This document shows positions 21,184 to 33,640 of a stretch of DNA of 64,000 nucleotides, piece after piece. Source of the DNA: Ianthella basta (taxonomy: Eukaryota; Porifera; Demospongiae; Verongiida; Ianthellidae). Position 1 is the stretch's first letter. The number at the start of each line of letters is the position of its first letter. The stretch is from the NCBI GenBank assembly GCA_964019415.1, contig OZ025880.1, forward strand, positions 3,898,813 to 3,962,812, read 5' to 3'. A model generated the notes under the pieces. That model had not been told where the DNA came from and made no database searches. It saw nothing but the letters and a program-made list of their open reading frames with translations. A program made the translations under genes and the position numbers.

Positions 21184-24100
21184 TATATGTGGAGTTTGTT
21201 TCAACCCTACCTGGCTGCTCCCCCAGGCTCCCCTGAATGCCATGCTGTGCGCCTTTGGGTTGTAACGCCTGGGGCTGGGGACACGCTGCAGCTGGGTGTG
21301 ATCGGTGAAGATGGATTGACTCTTGCTCAGGGAGGGAGCATACGTCTCTGAGGCTGGAGAGGGAAAGTATATGTGGAGTTTGTTTCACCCCTACCTGGCT
21401 GCTCCACCAGGCTCCCTTCAATGCCATGCTGTTCACGGACAAGAAGGGAGCATAAGTCTCTGAGGCTGGAGAGGGAAAGTATACGTGGAGTTTGTTTCAC
21501 CCCTACCTGGCTGCTTGACCAGGCTTCCTTCAATGCCATGCTGTTCAGGGACAAGAAGGGAGCATAAGTCTCTGAGGCTGGAGAGGGAAAGTATACGTGG
21601 AGTTTGTTTCACCCCTACCTGGCTGCTTGACCAGGCTTCCTTCAATGCCATGCTGTTCAGGGACAAGAAGGGAGCATAAGTCTCTGAGGCTGGAGAGGGA
21701 AAGTATATGTGGAGTTTGTTTCACCCCTACCTGGCTGCTTGACCAGGCTTCCTTCAATGCCATGCTGTTCACGGACAAGAAGGGAGCATAAGTCTCTGAG
21801 GCTGGAGAGGGAAAGTATATGTGGAGTTTGTTTCACCCCTACCTGGCTGCTCCACCAGGCTCCCTTCAATGCCATGCTGTTCAGGGACAAGAAGGGAGCA
21901 TAAGTCTCTGAGGCTGGAGAGGGAAAGTATATGTGGAGTTTGTTTCACCCCTACCTGGCTGCTCCACCAGGCTCTCTTCAATGCCATGCTGTTCACAGAC
22001 AAGAAGGGAGCATAAGTCACTGAGGCTGGAGAGGGAAAGTATATGTGGAGTTTGTTTCACACCTACCTGGCTGCTCCACCAGGCTCCCTTCAATGCCATG
22101 CTGTTCAGGGACAAGAAGGGAGCATAAGTCTCTGAGGCTGGAGAGGGAAAGTATATGTGGAGTTTGTTTCACCCCTACCTGGCTGCTTGACCAGGCTTCC
22201 TTCAATGCCATGCTGTTCACGGACAAGAAGGGAGCATAAGTCTCTGAGGCTGGAGAGGGAAAGTATATGTGGAGTTTGTTTCACCCCTACCTGGCTGCTT
22301 GACCAGGCTTCCTTCAATGCCATGCTGTTCACGGACAAGAAGGGAGCATAAGTCTCTGAGGCTGGAGAGGGAAAGTATATGTGGAGTTTGTTTCACCCCT
22401 ACCTGGCTGCTTGACCAGGCTTCCTTCAATGCCATGCTGTTCAGGGACAAGAAGGGAGCATAAGTCTCTGAGGCTGGAGAGGGAAAGTATATGTGGAGTT
22501 TGTTTCACCCCTACCTGGCTGCTCCACCAGGCTCCCTTCAATGCCATGCTGTTCAGGGACAAGAAGGGAGCATAAGTCTCTGAGGCTGGAGAGGGAAAGT
22601 ATATGTGGAGTTTGTTTCACCCCTACCTGGCTGCTCCACCAGGCTCCCTTCAATGCCATGCTGTTCAGGGACAAGAAGGGAGCATAAGTCTCTGAGGCTG
22701 GAGAGGGAAAGTATATGTGGAGTTTGTTTCACCCCTACCTGGCTGCTTGACCAGGCTTCCTTCAATGCCATGCTGTTCACGGACAAGAAGGGAGCATAAG
22801 TCTCTGAGGCTGGAGAGGGAAAGTATATGTGGAGTTTGTTTCACCCCTACCTGGCTGCTCCACCAGGCTCCCTTCAATGCCATGCTGTTCAGGGACAAGA
22901 AGGGAGCATAAGTCTCTGAGGCTGGAGAGGGAAAGTATATGTGGAGTTTGTTTCACCCCTACCTGGCTGCTCCACCAGGCTCCCTTCAATGCCATGCTGT
23001 TCAGGGACAAGAAGGGAGCATAAGTCTCTGAGGCTGGAGAGGGAAAGTATATGTGGAGTTTGTTTCACCCCTACCTGGCTGCTTGACCAGGCTTCCTTCA
23101 ATGCCATGCTGTTCACGGACAAGAAGGGAGCATAAGTCTCTGAGGCTGGAGAGGGAAAGTATATGTGGAGTTTGTTTCACCCCTACCTGGCTGCTTGACC
23201 AGGCTTCCTTCAATGCCATGCTTTTCAGGGACAAGAAGGGAGCATAAGTCTCTGAGGCTGGAGAGGGAAAGTATATGTGGAGTTTGTTTCACCCCTACCT
23301 GGCTGCTTGACCAGGCTTCCTTCAATGCCATGCTGTTCACGGACAAGAAGGGAGCATAAGTCTCTGAGGCTGGAGAGGGAAAGTATATGTGGAGTTTGTT
23401 TCACCCCTACCTGGCTGCTTGACCAGGCTTCCTTCAATGCCATGCTGTTCACGGACAAGAAGGGAGCATAAGTCTCCAAGGCTGGAGAGGGAAAGTACAT
23501 GTGGAGTTTGTTTCACCCCTACCTGGCTGCTTGACCAGGCTTCCTTCAATGCCATGCTGTTCACGGACAAGAAGGGAGCATAAGTCTCTGAGGCTGGAGA
23601 GGGAAAGTATATGTGGAGTTTGTTTCACCCCTACCTGGCTGCTCCACCAGGCTCCCTTCAATGCCATGCTGTTCAGGGACAAGAAGGGAGCATAAGTCTC
23701 TGAGGCTGGAGAGGGAAAGTATATGTGGAGTTTGTTTCACCCCTACCTGGCTGCTCCACCAGGCTCCCTTCAATGCCATGCTGTTCAGGGACAAGAAGGG
23801 AGCATAAGTCTCTGAGGCTGGAGAGGGAAAGTATATGTGGAGTTTGTTTCACCCCTACCTGGCTGCTTGACCAGGCTTCCTTCAATGCCATGCTGTTCAC
23901 GGACAAGAAGGGAGCATAAGTCTCTGAGGCTGGAGAGGGAAAGTATATGTGGAGTTTGTTTCACCCCTACCTGGCTGCTTGACCAGGCTTCCTTCAATGC
24001 CATGCTTTTCAGGGACAAGAAGGGAGCATAAGTCTCTGAGGCTGGAGAGGGAAAGTATATGTGGAGTTTGTTTCACCCCTACCTGGCTGCTTGACCAGGC

Positions 24101-24497
24101 TCCCTTCAATGCCATGCTGTTCAGGGACAAGAAGGGAGCATAAGTCTCTGAGGCTGGAGAGGGAAAGTATATGTGGAGTTTGTTTCACCCCTACCTGGCT
24201 GCTCCACCAGGCTCCCTTCAATGCCATGCTGTTCAGGGACAAGAAGGGAGCATAAGTCTCTGAGGCTGGAGAGGGAAAGTATATGTGGAGTTTGTTTCAC
24301 CCCTACCTGGCTGCTTGACCAGGCTTCCTTCAATGCCATGCTGTTCACGGACAAGAAGGGAGCATAAGTCTCTGAGGCTGGAGAGGGAAAGTATATGTGG
24401 AGTTTGTTTCAACCCTACCTGGCTGCTCCACCAGGCTCCCTTGAATGCCATGCTCAGTGCTTAGGAGTATAAGTCTCTGAGGCTGGAGAGGGAAAGT
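21184..24497. repeat. 112-bp minisatellite, about 28 units
   Basis: Head-to-tail units of 112 bp run from about 21,366, preceded by one divergent longer unit at 21,184-21,365. Two main variants alternate: one with GCTCCACCAGGCTCCC usually followed by GTTCAGGG, the other with GCTTGACCAGGCTTCC usually followed by GTTCACGG. A 7-unit block starting at 22,829 recurs at 23,613 (784 bp), showing higher-order homogenisation. Open frames of 64-77 aa occur on both strands in every unit but match no family, and each ends within the unit. Confidence 0.95.
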
Positions 24498-25228
24498 TGT
24501 GGTGGTGTCACATGATGGTCACATGACAGTCAGACAGCAATCAGTCACACAGCAATCAGTCACACAACTGGCCTACACTTCACAAAATTATTGTAGGGAT
24601 TTCAGAAATTAACTTAAATTTTTGCCCATTTAGTAATCTTACTGTAATTCACTGGATCTTGGATTGTTTGTTTGTTTGTTATGTCATAAAATTGGTGTCT
24701 TGCAGGGAATTGGCACGACATGGTCTGTGTCAGTTGAGGGGCTGAAGGGGGGCATGTTCTTAGAGGGGTGCCATTCACCTAGCTGCTCTGCAGCCGAAGA
24801 GTGTGTTTCCTCTTTTCTGCGGGCCGAGATGCCATTTTTGACTACTCTTGCAGCCCTTGACAACATACAGCATTTCATTCCGCCATAAGAATGTGATGTC
24901 AAACCCTAATGGTGCTGGCATGCCATTGTCGACGCACCGGAGCAGGGAAGCTCGAGGAAGCAGGCATCCCTGCTAGTTCTATAAAACAGGCCCAGTTTAA
25001 TCTGTATTAGTGTAGTGTACATAGAAATGCTAGCTATATGGTGACTGGATGTCAAGTTGGAAATGTGCCATTTATTCCATTAAAAGACAAATATCTGAAG
25101 TCCTGTCACATGACCTTACTATATATGGTGTGCAGGTAGCGTTAACCACCACCCCTTCCCCACAGTGACACAGTCAGGTTTATGCAGAAGTGAACATTAA
25201 CAACTGCTCTGTGCTTCTTCTGCTACAG
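24498..25228. other. Spacer with an open segment repeated in three modules
   Basis: Holds GCAATCAGTCACACA direct repeats (about 24,536-24,563) and a 74-codon open segment at 24,664-24,888, also found at 33,807 and 43,852. It begins after a TCTTGCAG acceptor-like site (VEGLKGGMFLEG). I cannot assign it; it precedes the GNL1 pieces and could be a decayed upstream exon. Confidence 0.4.
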
Positions 25229-25801
25229 ATATAAATTGCACTTCACTGTTGATTGAGTCTTCTAAGGTGATATCCAGCCGAAGCTCCAGGCACAGTGAGA
25301 ACCAATTGTGCCCATTCCCATGGAGACGAGAGTACACAGCGTAAAGAATTCTACCCAGACCAAGTCAGTCAGTATACAGAGATGAGCCTCTCAACATGAG
25401 TAGTGCTAAATGCTTACATGTGCACACTTAATGGTGTGTGCATATGCACACACACTGTCAAGCAAGCACAGGAGATATTACTCTTCCAATTTCAAGCTCT
25501 TTGTACAGTATAGTACTAGTAACTAGTTTCATCTCTCTCTCTCTGTGTGTGTGTGTGTGTCTGTGTATGTATGTGTTTGTGCGTGTTGCGCATGTGTGGT
25601 GTGGGTGTGTTCCGTATGTCTGTCTGTCTGTCTGTCTGTGTGTGCATATCAAGAGCTGGCAGGACCCAAACGCCCTCCCTGGGATTACTCCATGTTGAAG
25701 GCCTGCCTGGAGCAGAGAGAGAAGGAGTACTTTGAAAAAACCTCAAGAAGATGCACACACAGCCAGATGAGAAACTCAACTTCTTTGAACACAGCCTATA
25801 G

Positions 25802-25907
<106 letters not shown>

Positions 25908-26312
25908 AATGTTTTGTTCAATGATGCTGAGTTGTACCATTAGTATGTGGGTGTGTATCAGCCACTGTAGGTTGTTGTATGTGTGTATAATTGTATCGTG
26001 TGTGTCTGTATTTGTGTCTGTGTTTGCGCATGTGTGGTTCAATGCCTGATGTGACAGAGGGCATTGGCTTGCTTCACACTGTCCCCCAGACCTGGCGTTT
26101 AGCTTTGGAGGGTGCTTGAGCGATCCAACGTCATCTGCCTCATTGCAGATGTCCCCTTTGCAGTGAGTTCATCCTCAATCCACTGCATAGTCCATCCGTC
26201 CCCTCGCATGAGGGACCCACATGTCGCTTCCCTTCATCTCTATACTGTCGAATACATGTATCACAAGTGAGCACCCCAGCTTCCTGTGTAGCAGACAGGC
26301 ACTGTAGGTGTA

Positions 26313-26796
26313 TCTTATCATAAGAAACCTAACGCACATTTTCATTGTTTGGGATTACTCCTTCAATTCAGGACGGAAACATCATGAAAAGTGGTAGGAT
26401 TATGAAGAGGCATAGTGTGAGTAACCTAGCCGAGGCGAAATTTGGTTTAACGCCGTTCCGTATGAGTTCTTGCCACTTTTACGGTCTCCGCCATATCTAA
26501 GAGGTAGGGAATAGATCATATTTCGTTGTTCACAAACTCCTTCAATTTTCCACCAATTATCACCAAACGTGGAAGAGTTTATCAAAGCAATATGGGGGGT
26601 GACCTAAGGTGGTTAGCGCCTTCGCTGCTAAACTCCTTTGGACGAAATAGATCAACATGCATAAATTCTGTGCACATGGATTTTTACTGAGCGAGTCTAC
26701 GGAATGCTCCCTATCAAATGAACAGTTTGATTGGTTCAATGCCCATATTACCAATTGTAGACTGGAAACCCACCCGAAGGGTGGGCATTCAGCTAG
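26313..26796 (+). mobile_element. Non-autonomous Helitron candidate, copy 1
   Basis: Begins TC after A, ends with a hairpin ACCCACCCGAAGGGTGGGC, a short spacer and CTAG, followed by T. Length 484 bp, no coding capacity. An identical-length copy sits at 35,138-35,621, carried along by the module duplication. Confidence 0.6.
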
Positions 26797-26941
26797 TATG
26801 ATCAACAAAATATCTGTCTGTCATCACACTCATTCTCTCTTGTCTAACCTGCTAGCCCCTCCACTTCCCACCTACTTTGTTATGTTGTGTAACACAAGAG
26901 CTGAAGAAGGGAGTTGTACTGGTCCTCAATAAAGTAAGAGT

Positions 26942-27006
<65 letters not shown>

Positions 27007-27012
27007 ACACAC
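26942..27012. repeat. (CA)n microsatellite in GNL1-1 last intron
   Basis: CA repeats start 9 bp after the donor of the NK-encoding exon. Tracts of other lengths lie at the same place in the other copies (35,767 and 44,945). Confidence 0.95.
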
Positions 27013-27439
27013 TATTAACGGTATATACCTCAGTTGTACTTGCCATATGTATGTACTATATGAATGCACATACAGTATGTAGCTGTGTATGTTGTTGAGG
27101 GTAACTCCTGTACAGGTAGACCTGGTCCCGCCCCATGTGGTGGTTGCCTGGCGACACTACTTCTCCACGAAGTACCCCTCCCTGCGTGTTGTATGCTTCA
27201 CCTTCCACTCTGACCAAGAGAGTTCCATGCAGCCCCAACAGAATGTGCACTTGAGGTTCAGGCGGACAAGAGGGAAGGGTCTGTCAGCAGTGGGACCTAA
27301 GGAGCTGCTGTGGGAGGTTGTCCGGATCCACTTAAGGCAAGGTTGTGTGTGCGTGTGTGTGTGTGGTGTGTGGTGGTGGTGTGTGTGTGTGTTGTGTATG
27401 TATTGTGCATGTGTGTAGTGTGTGTGTATTTATACTGTG

Positions 27440-27895
27440 TTATATATTTTCCCTAATACTTGGCCTTGTTTCCAATATAAAATCAGTGGTGTGTATTGTG
27501 TCTCTGCACATGGGGGAAAATGACTGCAAGTCAAGATTCGAACGTGACCGGTTCTGTCGTGAAAGAGAGCGTTGTTAGAGGCCACCACGTGTAGAAGGTA
27601 GCAGCGGCTTCCTTAGTTGTCTTCTATGCACACAAGGGACATCGTACGACTTTCTCTTAGACATTGCTCTTGCAACTCTGATGATCCTTGGCAACTGTGA
27701 AGTGTGACAAGTGTACAGTTGCTAAGGAGCACAAAAGTGTTGATCGAGAGGCATTCTGTGTCGATTGCGGCGAAGCCGGCCATTATTTGGGACCCGGCCA
27801 CTATTAATGGATTGGCCTCCTGACCCCCGGCCACTTTTCGAGCCCTGGCCTCTCTTCGAGCTCGACCTCTATACGGACAAATACGGTATATTATT
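27440..27895. repeat. Right part of CCGGCCTC-rich TIR element, module 1/2 junction
   Basis: Starts inside the element (TTTTCCCTAATACTTGGCC, as at 17,085 and 40,696) and ends ACAAATACGGTATA. The left part is at 21,060, separated by the minisatellite and GNL1 pieces. Confidence 0.6.
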
Positions 27896-28228
27896 CAGCT
27901 GCTGAGCTTGTCCCACACTTTTAGTGGCTGCTGTTAAGGCATCAGAAGGTCGCGCACAGTAGGTCTCCATTAACTTACACAGTTTGGTCACTACCCTTAC
28001 TCCATCAGAGAATATAGTACTCAGCTAGCGGCGACTAGAAGATGTAATTGTGTTTGCCACCTCCAACAGTACACACACAATCTGGAAATTCAACCACAGC
28101 ACCATCATACTGAAGTTACACAATGTTACACATGAAGTTACACATGGTTCTGGTACAGGTATTTAAACAGGTAGATTGTTTTTCTCTATAATTATATACA
28201 AAGGCCATCTGATAACGGTCCCCATTGT

Positions 28229-29549
28229 TCAGCTGACCACCCGTGGTGCAGCGTTCCTGGTACTAGTGCCAAAGGGGCTGCCAATCTTGAATTTCTCACC
28301 TGCATACACAACAAAGGCACACATGTGCACTACTACTACAGTAGAAGATTGAGTTAACGAATATACTCTGATTGAAGTTAGCTAGTGGCAAGTTATGCAC
28401 TGATTAAAGCAGCATCATGGATACAATGTGTGGCATGCACTCACCTGGGACGTGTCCCGTGTAGTGCGGAACAAGTCCAGAGCCCTTTGGGTAGACGGTG
28501 GATGTCTGCACTTTCTTCTCCTTCTTGCTGAAGACAGACACTGGCTCATTCCAGGACTTGCTCAACTTATCTGACTGTTCCTTGTGCTCGCGAAGGGCAA
28601 TGCTGGTTATGCTGGGGTAGCTCTGACCAAAGTGATTACGGGCTGTGGGCACAAACCCAGTGTAGCCCGCCATGAAGTACTTCTGTGGGTGTCCGTCTGG
28701 CATGTAGAAGGGAGAGATAGAGTGCTGTTTGGAGTAAGAGAGATGATAGGGCTTGGCTTTGTCTGCAATGGGCTTGAGGGGCGTGGTGCTCTGGGCCAGT
28801 GTCTTATGGAGACGTGCACTGGGGTCACTCTGCAGTCGGCTGAGGGTCCTGAACTCTGCATCACTCTTCTTCTGCTTCTGTTGGCTCTGCTCAACGTTGG
28901 GCACAGCAGAGTGGCATATCTCAGCATAGCGGGTGCCGTAGTGGTTCAACTGCTGTGGGATGTAACCTACACACAAGGAGAGGACAGCCATCACAGCTTG
29001 CTTTGGCTACCTCAGAATACTCACAGGTAGTAATTAGATCCTCGCATGCCTATAGATAACACACGTGGGTACAATCCGCCTTCATCAATCTGCCCTGTAG
29101 ATTCCACATGCACGCATGCATCTTCTAACTTAAGCCCCTTTACACTGCAGCTCACCTGTGTACCCCGGCACCATCTGCGCGACATACTTCTGTGTGCCCC
29201 AGCTGTGTGCGCGGTCGTAAACGCCGCTCTTTGCAAAGTCCTCCTTTGTCTTTGTCCGTGGTGTGGACGCGCTTTGGGTGTCACCGAACAAGGGGTTGTC
29301 TGACCTGGGAACCGCCTTGTCAGTGAGTATCTCGTGGGTCATGTGGCCGAAAGGGCGGCCTATTCTGTACTTGAGCTGTGGCACATACCCCAAATATCTG
29401 TGAGTGCGGGTAAGGTATACGTAGCTAGGTACGTAGCTACAAGGTTTTGCGCGCATTAGATATCGTGCAGCGCCATGGGACGCGTGTGCTTACCCAGGAG
29501 TGTGGTGGGGGTCGGGGGTCATCAGAGAAGACTTTCTTCCACCGCTCAT
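28229..29549 (-). CDS. CIMIP2B: CIMIP2B (FAM166B)-like ciliary microtubule inner protein, copy 2
   Basis: Four exons (minus): 29,494-29,549, 29,156-29,397, 28,445-28,966, 28,229-28,299; 891 nt, 296 aa, all phases fit. Exon 1 reads MSGGRKSSLMTPDPHHTPG and exon 2 continues YLGYVPQLKYRIGRPFGH, like the family's N-terminal PGYTGHCPLLRFSVGQTYG-type repeat. The other PGYTG-type repeats follow in exons 2 to 4. The last exon has KFKIGSPFG where other copies have KFKFGSPFG. Exon 2 differs at SASTPRTKTKE (others SASPPPAKTKE). No disabling change is seen. It is divergently oriented to the ODF3-type exon at 29.9 kb. Confidence 0.78.
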
Positions 29550-29897
29550 CTTTCTTCTTTGCTGGTTGCAAACAACGTCAGCGGATGTCTGTACCCGAGA
29601 GGGACGCTCCTAGGTCTAATCCGAGATTCTTGAGCAGGACGCAACTCTCAATAATAAATCAAATGCAGGGCGTTTCGACCCGTCAGTCTTTGTCCACTGC
29701 GTACAGGATATGGGTGGTGAGGTAAGAGGTGGCTATTTATAACATTAGGGCTAATAACATCAAAGACTCTCTAGTACACAAAATGCTGTGATCTGGTTGG
29801 TTGTTACAAAACCAGAGACAGATGAGTGTGGGGAGTGGATTGGCAGTTTACAATGACACAATGATGATGTAATGACAGGTGATGTCTTACTGTGGCC

Positions 29898-30114
29898 TGT
29901 TGCAACCTCCCCTTCCTCCTGGCGAGCTATGTGCTAATTAAGAAAGCATCCTGCTCCTATTCATCAATGGCAGGCAGAACAGTCACTGGGAGCTTTGCAG
30001 AGGACCTGGCCAAGTTCCCTGGGCCAGGAAGCTATGACACCACTGACATCAAGACTTATTCCTGCAAAGCCCCCAGTTACTCCATGCTTGGCCGGACCGC
30101 GCATAAGCAAAGTG
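29898..30114 (+). pseudogene. ODF3-like exon 3 duplicate, copy 2
   Basis: Repeats the second half of the exon at 16,230-16,455: FAEDLAKFPGPGSYDTTD (S to F and R to G changes against the first copy) then APSYSMLGRT. It starts at a clean junction (GTGGCCT / GTTGCAACCTCC) with no acceptor or upstream exons. It is a stranded fragment of the SHIPPO gene. Confidence 0.7.
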
Positions 30115-30499
30115 AGACAAGGGGAGTGGAACAAATGGATGGGGGAGGAGGTGGCGATCACTTAGGGTTTCTTCCCAACCCTAGTATGTATGACATATTG
30201 CAGTCAGTGGGTATATTCAGAACAGGCTTATTCATCTTCTGCCAGCTGCCTCTCTATTCTGTTCTTCTGTTTTATTGTCTTCAAGGTATTTCATTCTTTG
30301 AAGTGTGTTTGTCTTTTCCTTTGAAAAGCAATACAACTACAGACACAAGAGATGTTATGTAGAATAAGCATTTTGTATTAAATCTGGTTAGCATGTAGTT
30401 GGCATGTTTTAATTGACCCCTACACAATGCAATGTAATCGCCACTGTACGTACGTAAGCTACCTAAACAGGCCTGTAGCCAGCCCTATGAGCAGGGGGT

Positions 30500-32202
30500 T
30501 TCCACATATAGCATTGTGCCGAAGGGTTCAGAAGCAGTGAAAGATAGTAGGGCTTCTACTACGGTGAGTCACACATGCAACAGCGAGTCGGCCCAAGGCT
30601 GTTTTGAAGAATGTCACTGGGAGTGTGCACGCTATATAACTGCAAAAAACATAAAGGTTTGGAAAGAGCAGCTTGTAGCATTCTTTGAGGGCTTTGGCAC
30701 AAGTAGTGGCTCTCTCGCTGGCAACCTTACTCATGTGCATACCTTCCACCTAGACAGGTCTTGCTGCAGGAGCTCTGGTGATGGTAAAATACTGTGCATA
30801 CAACTGTGTCACACTTGATAGCTCAACATTCTCCACAGAGCAAAGGACAGAAGGAACTAACTGAAGCAACTGAGAGGAGGTCTGAGCAAGAACTAAAAAT
30901 CGCTCATCAAGCTCTGTCATGACGTGGTCCAGCGAATGGAATAGCTACAATTATTTGGTACCACTATTCAATCGATTCAGTTCCAACATCAGTCCTGTGC
31001 CTCTGCTGAGCACAACTTCTTGGTCTGCAAGGCTCCACATCTACAGCTGCAGCCATCCTTTCAGCCTGTGTGTAAACCTTGTGCTTCACTCCATCAATTT
31101 GCATGTAGGCTTCTACAATATCCATCGTGCTACTCTGCAGCTTCACAGTAATTCCAGCCAAATATGACAGATACTGATATGCTGTAAGAAGTACAGCAAT
31201 GAATTCAAAGTCAGTCACAGAATGCAGCAAGGAGGTGGCTCGGCTCTTCACGTCCATGTCCCATGTGGCTTCTTTGAAGTTGTTGCTCAATTCGTTCCTG
31301 TGCAGTCCCAATCTAATGACTTTGAGTGCAATGACGAACCTATACCAATGATAGAAGTGCTGAAATGTTGATTGCCTTTCTGCCCAGCGAGTCTTGCATA
31401 AATAGAATAATAAATAAATAGATCAATAATAAATAGATCGATCAAGGGTTTCCTTCTACCTGGCTCAAGCACATTTGCTGTCCTTACTTCTGCCAGGTGC
31501 TCGTTGTGCTTTGGACTGTTCAAGAAAAACATGCATGTTGCTTTCACCCTGTCAAGCACATTTCTTACTACAGGCAAAGCACATAAATGGCTCTTCTCTA
31601 GGTGATTCTTTAGGATTGCAATTGGATTGGGATTTGAAAATACTTTCATCAGAGATAAAAAAGTCGGAATTATTATTTGTCTGGTCAAGCTTTTTTAATC
31701 ACCTTGCAATGCAATGCACTGTCTACCACAGTACAAAATGCTCTCCGCTCAGCATTTGACTACGTGTCGGTTTTCCTGAATCCTCAGCAATATCTGGGCA
31801 TTCAACTGCACATCGATATTCACCTATGGATTTTCTACTGATCCATAGCAGCCATGACAGCATTGGTGACAGCATTGGCACGATATTGTTTCTTTGCATG
31901 ATCATCGACAATCTTCTGTACTTCGATCCATGACACAAAGGGTCGGTTTACAAGGGCACCTAACTGAGCCCTATTGGTGGCAAACAAAGCGCAGAATTGC
32001 AGAAGCCACCATTGAGAGCCCTGCTGTAAACCAGCCATGGGTATTTGATAAGCCATCTATGCTGAAATTGCCGGTTACAGCCATTGCTAAACACTGTTGG
32101 GAAAGGAAAGCTGGAACTGAGTTGAAAATGGTCAGTTATCAAATTGTATTTCTCCCCATTTGAAAGAGCATTAATGTCAGGAGTGACTTCAACAGCTGAC
32201 AT
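30500..32202 (-). pseudogene. hAT transposase remnant, copy 2
   Basis: Nearly identical to the copy at 19,330-21,031, including its stops, with small indels such as an extra TGACAGCATTGG near 31,865. Same zinc-finger, middle and dimerisation pieces. Confidence 0.65.
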
Positions 32203-32230
32203 TCCTAGTTTAATGATTGTGCCTACCCTA

Positions 32231-32278
32231 TTTTGTCCGAAAAGAGGCCTGGGCCTCTATTTCTTTCCCAGGAGTCCT
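32231..32278. repeat. Left end of CCGGCCTC-rich TIR element, module 2
   Basis: Same interrupted left terminus as at 21,060. The right part resumes at about 36,000. Confidence 0.55.
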
Positions 32279-32354
32279 TAGCCATGTCTTCTTATTACTA
32301 ATGATGTGTCTATAACATTCACACACAGTCCATATGCTAGGTTCCTTGCCCATG

Positions 32355-33640
32355 TATATGTGGAGTTTGTTTCAACCCTACCTGGCTGCTCCACCAGGCT
32401 CCCTTGAATGCCATGCCGTGCGCCTTTGGGTTGTAACGTCTGGGGCTGGGGACACGCTGCAGCTGGGTGTGATCGGTGAAGATGGATTGACTCTTGCTCA
32501 GGGAGGGAGCATACGTCTCTGAGGCTGGAGAGGGAAAGTATATGTGGAGTTTGTTTCACCCCTACCTGGCTGCTCCACCAGGCTCCCTTCAATGCCATGC
32601 TGTTCACAGACAAGAAGGGAGCATAAGTCTCTGAGGCTGGAGAGGGAAAGTACATGTGGAGTTTGTTTCACCCCTACCTGGCTGCTTGACCAGGCTTCCT
32701 TCAATGCCATGCTGTTCACGGACAAGAAGGGAGCATAAGTCTCTGAGGCTGGAGAGGGAAAGTATATGTGGAGTTTGTTTCACCCCTACCTGGCTGCTTG
32801 ACCAGGCTCCCTTCAATGCCATGCTGTTCACGGACAAGAAGGGAGCATAAGTCTCTGAGGCTGGAGAGGGAAAGTATATGTGGAGTTTGTTTCACCCCTA
32901 CCTGGCTGCTTGACCAGGCTTCCTTCAATGCCATGCTGTTCACGGACAAGAAGGGAGCATAAGTCTCTGAGGCTGGAGAGGGAAAGTATATGTGGAGTTT
33001 GTTTCACCCCTACCTGGCTGCTCCACCAGGCTCCCTTCAATGCCATGCTGTTCAGGGACAAGAAGGGAGCATAAGTCTCTGAGGCTGGAGAGGGAAAGTT
33101 GTTTCACCCCTACCTGGCTGCTCCACCAGGTTCCCTTCAATGCCATGCTGTTCAGGGACAAGAAGGGAGCATAAGTCTCTGAGGCTGGAGAGGGAAAGTA
33201 TATGTGGAGTTTGTTTCACCCCTACCTGGCTGCTTGACCAGGCTTCCTTCAATGCCATGCTGTTCACGGACAAGAAGGGAGCATAAGTCTCTGAGGCTGG
33301 AGAGGGAAAGTATATGTGGAGTTTGTTTCACCCCTACCTGGCTGCTCCACCAGGCTCCCTTCAATGCCATGCTGTTCAGGGACAAGAAGGGAGCATAAGT
33401 CTCTGAGGCTGGAGAGGGAAAGTATATGTGGAGTTTGTTTCACCCCTACCTGGCTGCTTGACCAGGCTTCCTTCAATGCCATGCTGTTCACGGACAAGAA
33501 GGGAGCATAAGTCTCTGAGGCTGGAGAGGGAAAGTATATGTGGAGTTTGTTTCAACCCTACCTGGCTGCTCCACCAGGCTCCCTTGAATGCCATGCTCAG
33601 TGCTTAGGAGTATAAGTCTCTGAGGCGGGAGAGGGAAAGT
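32355..33640. repeat. 112-bp minisatellite, about 10 units
   Basis: Same unit and variants as at 21.2-24.5 kb but only about 10 units; one unit near 33,100 lacks 12 bp. First (long, divergent) and last (truncated) units are shared with the larger array, so the two arrays differ by internal expansion or contraction after the module duplicated. Confidence 0.95.

Noticed and set aside
21373..24451. Dozens of 64-77 aa open frames repeating every 112 bp
   Set aside because: They are the minisatellite read in frame on both strands; each unit contains a stop, composition matches no family, and there is no splice or start context.
21366..24497. CRISPR-like array
   Set aside because: Whole 112-bp units are repeated with no distinct repeat/spacer alternation, and the genome is eukaryotic.
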